A stretch of DNA of 64,000 bases. It comes from JACVRW01 sp963764665. GTDB taxonomy: Bacteria; Actinomycetota; Thermoleophilia; Solirubrobacterales; Thermoleophilaceae. The DNA is taken from positions 62,001-126,000 of the forward strand of contig CAVXTL010000010.1 of NCBI GenBank assembly GCA_963764665.1, read 5' to 3'. Within the stretch, counting starts at the first letter, position 1. The number at the start of each line of letters is the position of its first letter. The position numbers and the translations under genes were made by a program. Under the pieces are notes generated by a model, which was not told the origin of the DNA, made no database searches, and saw nothing but the letters and a program-made list of their open reading frames with translations. Below are positions 59,941 through 64,000 of this stretch, piece by piece.

Positions 59941-60450
59941 CTATCGGGTGACCGTCCCGGTAAAGGTCTCCCGTCCCTCACCGCGTCCCGACTCCGACTC
60001 AGACACCGCTCTCATCCGGCCCCCACCGATGAGCCCCTCAAAGCCGACGAGACCCCTCACGACCTTCCAATCTCCGCGTTGCTTCACGCCGGGTGGCGTT
60101 ACGGTGAAGCGAATCGTCAGGGTGCCGCCAGGGCAGCGAAACGTCCTCACCACTGACTCGATTGGGGGCTCCCCAGCCGCATCGGCAAAGCTTCCGCCGG
60201 CGCAGAAGGCCGAGTCGCCGATGGTGGACCCGGACAGGACCTCGCCCGTCGTTTCGCCCTCCGCATTGACGGGAGCGAGGTGCGTCTTGATCAGGATCGG
60301 TTCGTGTCTATGTGTGGGGGTCGTCGAAGTAGTTCTGACGTCCGAGGACGCAGTCGTCCCGCCCTCGTCTCCGTCCTCGTCGCCGCAGGCCGCAACGCCG
60401 AGAAGACAGACCATCAGCAGCACCGGGAAGGTCGTCTTGAGGTTGACCAT
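59941..60450 (-). CDS. Lipoprotein, cargo between cassette remnants
   Basis: 169 residues from ATG 60450. Signal MVNLKTTFPVLLMVCLLGVAAC with lipobox Cys22; acidic/Thr-rich linker; then a beta-rich part with two Cys (SAFCAGGS, TFRCPGGTLTIRFTVTPPG) and a Gly/Arg tail ending FTGTVTR. Family unknown. It sits between an N-terminal remnant plus leader (60496-60530) and a C-terminal remnant (59906-59940) of the NTF2-like family. Confidence 0.7.
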   Translation of the reverse strand: MVNLKTTFPVLLMVCLLGVAACGDEDGDEGGTTASSDVRTTSTTPTHRHEPILIKTHLAPVNAEGETTGEVLSGSTIGDSAFCAGGSFADAAGEPPIESVVRTFRCPGGTLTIRFTVTPPGVKQRGDWKVVRGLVGFEGLIGGGRMRAVSESESGRGEGRETFTGTVTR

Positions 60451-60495
60451 GGTCCGAACCTATCCGCGAGGCCGCTGTGCGGTCAACCGGCGGAT

Positions 60496-60530
60496 TCAAC
60501 GCTTCTCGACATCGCCCGCCGAGTATCCCG
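60496..60530 (-). pseudogene. N-terminal remnant and leader of an NTF2-like cassette
   Basis: Leader GGGATACTCGGCGGGCG (60529-60513) and ATGTCG (60512-60507), after which the sequence departs (AGAAGCG) and reaches a stop within nine codons. The leader's -10 box may now drive the lipoprotein at 60450. Confidence 0.6.
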
Positions 60531-60558
60531 CCTGGTCGCGGGAGGGTCCAGAAAGGGG

Positions 60559-60584
60559 GGAGGCCCGCCGTTTGGCGGGCCTCC
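60559..60584. terminator. Strong hairpin, probable terminator
   Basis: GGAGGCCCGCC-GTTT-GGCGGGCCTCC, an 11-bp perfect stem between two minus-strand genes, downstream of the secreted protein gene at 60615. Followed on the minus strand by CCCCCCTTTC, a poor T-run. Confidence 0.6.
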
Positions 60585-60614
60585 GAATTCGAGTCCTGCT
60601 TGTTGCGCCCTGGG

Positions 60615-61283
60615 TTAGCGGCGGTGGGGGTCGACGTAGATGTTGTCGATCTGCCAGGAGCCGTGGTCGCTGTCGTTGGTGAAGCGCAGCGCGACGGGGC
60701 GGCCTCCGGCGAACTTGCCGCCGCGGTCGGGCGACATCTTGACGTCGTCGGTTGCGTGCCAGCCGTCCTTGCGCTTGGCCTTGAACTTCTTGGCCCCGTG
60801 CCAAGTGGCCTTCTTCTCCTCGGCCTCGGGGTAGAGCACCTCGACCTCGAGCTCGGAGTCCTTCTCCTCGCCCTGGATGGCGACGAAGCGCATCGTCGGC
60901 CAGTTCAGGTCGACGCACATCGTCGGGCTCGTCGCGGACGCCCCGGCGGGCAGGACGAGCGAGCTGTTGTCCGCTGCGCCCAGAGCGCCTCGGAGGTTGA
61001 ACGGGTCGTTTCCGGCGACGACGCCGGCGCCGGCCTCGAGCGACCAGCCGGCGTGCGAGCCGTCCTCGAACGAGCCACCGGGGGCCAGAACGTAGTCGCG
61101 GGAGTCCTTGAACGACAGGAACGGCTGCTCGACCAGCGGGGCCTCGCAGGTTGCCCGCGAGGCGCTGGTCGTCTCGGCCTCCTTGGCCGAGGCGTTCCCG
61201 GCGAAGGCCATCAGGCCAACTGCCGCAACTGCGAATACACGCGGCGCACGAGCGCGACCGCGAAGAGTGGAAGTGAATGCCAT
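60615..61283 (-). CDS. Secreted beta-sandwich protein
   Basis: 222 residues. Residues 1-33 (RVFAVAAVGLMAFAGNASA core) are a signal peptide with AxA cleavage. The mature part FLSFKDSRDYVLAPGGSFEDGSHAGWSLEAGA, SSLVLPAGASATSPTMCVDL and WQIDNIYVDPHRR resembles carbohydrate-binding-like jelly rolls (the GGSFEDG and IDNIYVDP motifs). Ligand unknown. A type of secreted protein common in Thermoleophilia. Confidence 0.75.
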   Translation of the reverse strand: MAFTSTLRGRARAPRVFAVAAVGLMAFAGNASAKEAETTSASRATCEAPLVEQPFLSFKDSRDYVLAPGGSFEDGSHAGWSLEAGAGVVAGNDPFNLRGALGAADNSSLVLPAGASATSPTMCVDLNWPTMRFVAIQGEEKDSELEVEVLYPEAEEKKATWHGAKKFKAKRKDGWHATDDVKMSPDRGGKFAGGRPVALRFTNDSDHGSWQIDNIYVDPHRR

Positions 61284-61549
61284 GACTCGAATCTCCTTGA
61301 AGGTGTGGTCCGAGTCGGCGGCCGAGCTATCTCGTTTTTGAGACCTCTGGCTTTGCGTCCCCGCCTCACGACGGGTTTGCCTTTATCGACTACTTGCTTG
61401 CAAAGAAGATCGGGGCCAGGGGTGTCCAACTTGAAAAACATGCTGAACGGCTGGACACCTTCCAGGAGGAGACCGGGTGGGGGGTCTCCACACCCCAGTC
61501 CCATGGGGACCGGCGAGTACAGGGTCGGCGCGCGCCTGGTGGTGGGCAG
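61284..61549. other. Intergenic region of 266 bp
   Basis: No gene recognised. Bases ~61520-61549 (GGGTCGGCGCGCGCCTGGTG) are almost identical to 9110-9129 upstream of the truncated ribbon-helix-helix gene, showing that the two regions share non-coding leader sequence too. Confidence 0.5.
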
Positions 61550-61894
61550 GTGACACAGGCCCACGTCACGTTCAGGGCGTCAGAGGTCTTGGTGGCCCGT
61601 CTTGACCGGCTGGCTGAGGCCACGGGTTCGTCGCGTTCGGCGGCGATCAAGCGGGCGATCCTCGAGGCGAGCATCACGCCGGCCGAGGCAGGGACCGTCC
61701 CTGACGAGCATGAGGTTCTGGTGCTGTTGAGCGAGGCGGCCCGTGGCGGCAACGTGACTGCGATGCGCGAGCTGCTCGCCTACCACCGCGAGCGCGAGCA
61801 GGTTCGAGAGCCGGATGCGATAGATGCCCTTGACGAGCTCGCCAGGTGGAGGGGTGGCACCCCCCTTGCCGACCGGCTGGGAGAGAACCGGTGA
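61550..61894 (+). CDS. Ribbon-helix-helix DNA-binding protein
   Basis: 114 residues from GTG 61550. VTFRASEVLVARLDRLAEATG, SRSAAIKRAILEAS is a CopG/Arc-type ribbon-helix-helix that binds DNA as a dimer. The C-terminal helices (EHEVLVLLSEAARGGNVTAMRELLAYHRERE) may be a partner- or oligomer-binding domain. Intact form of the truncated copy at 9142. Likely an accessory-region regulator or relaxosome/segregation-type protein; no partner proves which. Confidence 0.78.
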   Translation: MTQAHVTFRASEVLVARLDRLAEATGSSRSAAIKRAILEASITPAEAGTVPDEHEVLVLLSEAARGGNVTAMRELLAYHREREQVREPDAIDALDELARWRGGTPLADRLGENR

Positions 61895-62083
61895 ATGCTG
61901 CCACTCGCGGTCTTGGTGAGTCCGGGAGCGGATGGGATCTTCGACTTGGCGCTCTGCGCCAGGGACGTTCGCTGGCAGCGTGCCCGCTTCCGACCAGCCT
62001 GCGGGGTCCTGCGTCCCGTGGCGGAGCGGGCACGCGCCCGGCGTCCTGCCAACACCTACCCACGACCAGGAGGGGCGCCTTGA
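61895..62083 (+). CDS. Possible small protein, doubtful
   Basis: 62 codons from ATG 61895 that shares its context with the preceding stop (TGAATG) and ends just past the next gene's start. Arg/Ala-rich with two Cys; composition is like a shadow frame. Listed because it fills an otherwise empty 185-bp gap in a tight operon. Confidence 0.25.
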   Translation: MLPLAVLVSPGADGIFDLALCARDVRWQRARFRPACGVLRPVAERARARRPANTYPRPGGAP

Positions 62084-62292
62084 ACAGGCCACCTGATGAA
62101 CGGCCGCCCGAGGTGGCCGAGGACCCGGCAACCGCGCACGGCCTCACGCTGGCCGAGCTGATCGGCGTGAACATCGAGCGCAAGCGCGACCAGACGGCCG
62201 CGACCTTCGGCATCACCGGAATTGACTCGCCGGGGGAGCGAGCGGTGGGCGCAACGCCTGACCCAGAGGAGGGCCCCGATGGCGACGACTGA
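62080..62292 (+). CDS. Small island protein, homologue of 9296-9487
   Basis: 70 residues from TTG 62080 with AGGAGGGG upstream. Proline-rich acidic start (NRPPDERPPEVAEDPATA), then HGLTLAELIGVNIERKRDQTAATFGITGIDSPGERAVGA shared with the tRNA-Cys element. End overlaps the next start. Conserved between two regions, so probably functional, role unknown. Confidence 0.6.
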   Translation: MNRPPDERPPEVAEDPATAHGLTLAELIGVNIERKRDQTAATFGITGIDSPGERAVGATPDPEEGPDGDD

Positions 62293-62587
62293 CATCGCAA
62301 CCGAACTCGCCGGCCGCCAGGCGAAGGTGTCCGAGGCCGAACAGGTGGTGCGGGAGGTTGAGGCCCAGGCCCGCGAAGCGGCCAACCGGCTCGAGCTTGC
62401 GAGCCGCGAGTTCGCGGCGCTGCCGCCCGACCAGCTTGACGAGACCGGCAACCCGAAGCCCAAGACCGAAGCGGCAAGGCTGGCGGCCCAGATTAAGGCG
62501 CGGACGGCCTCGAGCACCTCAGCCAGCGTGGCCTTAGGTCGCTCGAGACAGAACCGCCCGAGCCAGCGCACCACCGCCCGTTCGTAG
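62279..62587 (+). CDS. Coiled-coil island protein, 3' end replaced
   Basis: 102 residues from ATG 62279. IATELAGRQAKVSEAEQVVREVEAQAREAANRLEL is a coiled coil; FAALPPDQLDETGNPKPKTEAARLAAQIKART continues the helical rod. From about base 62495 the sequence is the antisense of another truncated gene, so the last ~28 residues are not original. In the tRNA-Cys element its N-terminal part is fused to a winged helix (9477). Confidence 0.6.
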   Translation: MATTDIATELAGRQAKVSEAEQVVREVEAQAREAANRLELASREFAALPPDQLDETGNPKPKTEAARLAAQIKARTASSTSASVALGRSRQNRPSQRTTARS

Positions 62588-62763
62588 ACGGCCGGCTCCG
62601 CGTCCCTGAGCAACACGCAGATCCGAAGGGCATCAGGCAGCGGGGGTGCGTGGGGGAGCTCGGCCGCAGCTGCGCGGATCAGCAAGAGGTTCCCTGTGGC
62701 GAGGGCACGCTTGAACCGGACGTAAGATCCCCCCTGCGAAGTCACCCGAACGCATGTTCGCAT
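62490..62763 (-). pseudogene. 3'-truncated conserved actinobacterial gene
   Basis: From ATG 62763: VRVTSQGGSYVRFKRAL, ATGNLLLIRAAAAELPHAPPL, DALRICVLLRDAEPAVYERA and AVVRWLGRFCLERP-type sequence, a pattern I recall from small conserved hypothetical proteins in actinobacteria. Homology stops near 62490, where the strand becomes the antisense of the coiled-coil gene. Two genes cut at one junction points to a deletion or insertion event there. Confidence 0.6.
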
Positions 62764-62792
62764 CCGGGTCAAGCGGATCAGCCGGTTGGTCG

Positions 62793-63077
62793 ATGCTCCC
62801 GTGTGGCAACGATTCCGCCGGAGCTCGCCGCCCAAGCCGTGTCGCACCCCTGCGAGCGGTGATCCTTAAGCGGCTGGGCGAACAACGTGGCTCAGCAACA
62901 TCGATCGCAAACGAGCTCGGGATAGACCACAAGCTCGTCGCCTACCACTTCGAACGTCTCCGAGAGCTCGGGGCGATCGAGCAGACCGGCGAGGGGCCGC
63001 AGACCCGTGCGGGGCGGCGTGAGCACTTGCACCGCGCCCTTTGGCGGGTGCGGGTCGAGGCGGAACGGGTCGAGTAG
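62793..63077 (+). CDS. Winged-helix (ArsR-like) regulator
   Basis: About 94 residues from ATG 62793 (ATG 62754 also in frame; no ribosome binding site clear). VAPLRAVILKRLGEQRGS, ATSIANELGIDHKLVAYHFERLRELGAIEQTGEGP, then a wing ending RALWRVRVEAERVE. Homologous to the C-terminal half of the fused gene at 9477. No metal-sensing Cys set, so the signal is unknown. Confidence 0.72.
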   Translation: MLPCGNDSAGARRPSRVAPLRAVILKRLGEQRGSATSIANELGIDHKLVAYHFERLRELGAIEQTGEGPQTRAGRREHLHRALWRVRVEAERVE

Positions 63078-63092
63078 ATCCCTCGAGGGGGG

Positions 63093-63260
63093 CTAGCGGC
63101 CTCCCTCCTCGTCAGCCATACCGAGGATGTCGTCGCGGGACATCTGACCGACCATGTCGGGATGGTCCGAGAGGACGTGCGCTTCAACGTTGGCGACAAG
63201 TTCGTCGTCGGTAGCCCCCCGAACAACCGTCCCGCATGTGCAGTTGACGACCTTCGACAT
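63093..63260 (-). CDS. DUF1059 family small metal-binding protein
   Basis: 55 residues from ATG 63260 with GGAGGGAGA upstream. MSKVVNCTCGTVVRGATDDE, then LVANVEAHVLSDHPDMVG and SRDDILGMADEE: the DUF1059 pattern CxCG...H..DHP that likely binds one zinc. Often found near stress or accessory genes; molecular role unknown. Confidence 0.8.
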   Translation of the reverse strand: MSKVVNCTCGTVVRGATDDELVANVEAHVLSDHPDMVGQMSRDDILGMADEEGGR

Positions 63261-63499
63261 CGCAGATCTCCCTCCGGTCGGATCCCGAGCGATCCTATCT
63301 CCGCGAGCTGTTCGTCGGGGGCGGGGTCCGGCGCTAGGCCGCCCGGGCGACAGAGGGTGTGCGGCCCGCGGGCCGCTTGCAGCGCGATCAGGCTGCTTGT
63401 TGGTCGCTTCGTTGTTAGGTGTGCAACCCCACGCATGCCAGCATCGACGACGGCAACACCCACTTCAGCCTGCTCGCGATCGACGCCCAGTAGCAAAGG
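63261..63499. other. Region with a possible C-terminal gene remnant
   Basis: No full gene. Bases 63425-63493 read NPTHASIDDGNTHFSLLAID and AQ before TAG, which looks like the genuine end of a lost protein-coding gene immediately in front of the cassette leader at 63500. Confidence 0.35.
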
Positions 63500-63516
63500 G
63501 GGATACTCGGCGGGTG
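63500..63516 (+). promoter_or_regulatory. Conserved cassette leader with -10 box
   Basis: GGGATACTCGGCGGGTG directly before ATG 63517; one base different from the copy at 7138-7155. GATACT lies 9 nt before the start. Confidence 0.6.
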
Positions 63517-63927
63517 ATGTCGCAGGAGAACGTGGAGATTGTTCGCCCCATCTACGCCGCCTGGGAGCGGGGCGACTTCACCTCGGCCGATTGGGCGCAC
63601 CCCGACATCGAGTTCCTGGCCCCCGACAGCTTCGATTCCGGCAGCGCGACGGGGCTCGCCGAGCTGGCAGCGCTGTGGCACAGGTGGCTTGAGGCTTGGG
63701 AGAGCTACCGCGTCGAAGTGGACGAGTACCGCACGCTGGACGACGAGCGCATCCTGGTACTCATGCGCCATTGCGGGCGGGGCAAGACAAGCGGACTGGA
63801 CGTCGGGCAGACGGGGGCGAACAAGGCCGGGGCGAATCTGTTGCACGTCCGCGACGGCAGGGTCACGAGGCTCGTCCTCTACTGGGACCGCGAGCGTGCG
63901 CTCGCCGACCTCGGCATCTCGGAGTAG
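63517..63927 (+). CDS. NTF2/SnoaL-like protein (cassette family)
   Basis: 136 residues, starting with the shared 20-base tract. Core RPIYAAWERGDFTSADWAHPDIEF, SATGLAELAALWHRWLEAWESYRVEV, EYRTLDDERILVLMRHCGRGKTSG and NLLHVRDGRVTRLVLYWDRERAL. End ALADLGISE differs from the usual EALEAVGLSE; a second, canonical end follows at 63928-63980. Ligand unknown. Confidence 0.87.
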   Translation: MSQENVEIVRPIYAAWERGDFTSADWAHPDIEFLAPDSFDSGSATGLAELAALWHRWLEAWESYRVEVDEYRTLDDERILVLMRHCGRGKTSGLDVGQTGANKAGANLLHVRDGRVTRLVLYWDRERALADLGISE

Positions 63928-63980
63928 ACGGCTTTCCCGACAAGGCCGAGGCCCTCGAAGCCGTGGGGCTGTCGGAGTAG
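63928..63980 (+). pseudogene. C-terminal remnant of an NTF2-like cassette
   Basis: FPDKAEALEAVGLSE and TAG, out of phase with the gene before it. It includes CTCGAAGCCGTGGGGCTGTC, the consensus 3' tract. A gene body was apparently lost, or a second gene end was added. Confidence 0.65.
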
Positions 63981-63983
63981 GCG

Positions 63984-64000
63984 GTGTCGCAGGAGAACGT
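63984..64000 (+). CDS. NTF2/SnoaL-like protein, partial at right edge
   Basis: GTG TCG CAG GAG AAC GT, the family start with GTG in place of ATG, 3 bp after the preceding TAG as in the minus-strand array. The gene continues beyond the window, so a second tandem array runs to the right. Confidence 0.75.

Overview
The window is a high-GC actinobacterial chromosome segment, most likely from class Thermoleophilia (Solirubrobacterales or Gaiellales type). This is inferred from the many NTF2/SnoaL-like proteins that begin MSQENVE and end VGLSE, from secreted pentapeptide-like repeat proteins, and from frequent leaderless promoters (a TAnnnT box 7-10 nt before the start codon).

Layout. 1-3530: a large arylsulfatase cut by the left edge, and a tyrosine integrase broken by a frameshift beside tRNA-Gly. 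This looks like the right end of an old integrated element whose other end lies outside. 3570-4128: an anti-sigma-factor-type ATPase and an intact tRNA-Cys. 4086-11353: a 7.2-kb integrative element lodged in tRNA-Cys. It is bounded by a perfect 43-bp direct repeat, carries its own tyrosine integrase at the right end, and holds an HNH nuclease, small DNA-associated proteins, several broken genes and NTF2-like cassettes. 11358-14079: a short UvrA paralogue and a lipoprotein. 14194-19179: acetate uptake and activation (DUF485, ActP, Acs) plus a lipoprotein. 19344-29182: an epimerase, tRNA-Val, small enzymes, a phosphate module (DUF47 and Pit), a PLP enzyme divergent from an MBL hydrolase, and an Rpf-like protein divergent from a glycosyltransferase with a perfect CRP-type palindrome between them. 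29202-42899: a long co-directional housekeeping run, thrS, infC-rpmI-rplT, an rRNA/tRNA methyltransferase, pheS-pheT, argC-argJ-argB-argD, a GGCT-like gene and argG. 42943-56979: a PadR regulator with a membrane protein, a PLP enzyme, dnaE, a cysteine-rich protein, nfo/gltX, an HDOD-LuxR protein, benzoylformate decarboxylase, a VanZ-histidine kinase pair and an Rrf2 regulator.

57000-64000 is a second accessory region. Its ribbon-helix-helix, coiled-coil and HTH genes are homologous to those in the tRNA-Cys element, so the two regions are related. It also holds a tandem array of NTF2-like genes. Their first 20 coding bases are identical even at synonymous sites and their last ~30 bases are nearly so, while the interiors have diverged almost completely. 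At two places an unrelated gene sits exactly between an N-terminal remnant and a C-terminal remnant of this family, as if the interior had been exchanged. A similar theme, duplicated 3' gene ends flanking inserted genes, occurs twice inside the tRNA-Cys element. This cassette-like behaviour is the most unusual signal in the window. Its mechanism is not shown by the sequence and remains inference.
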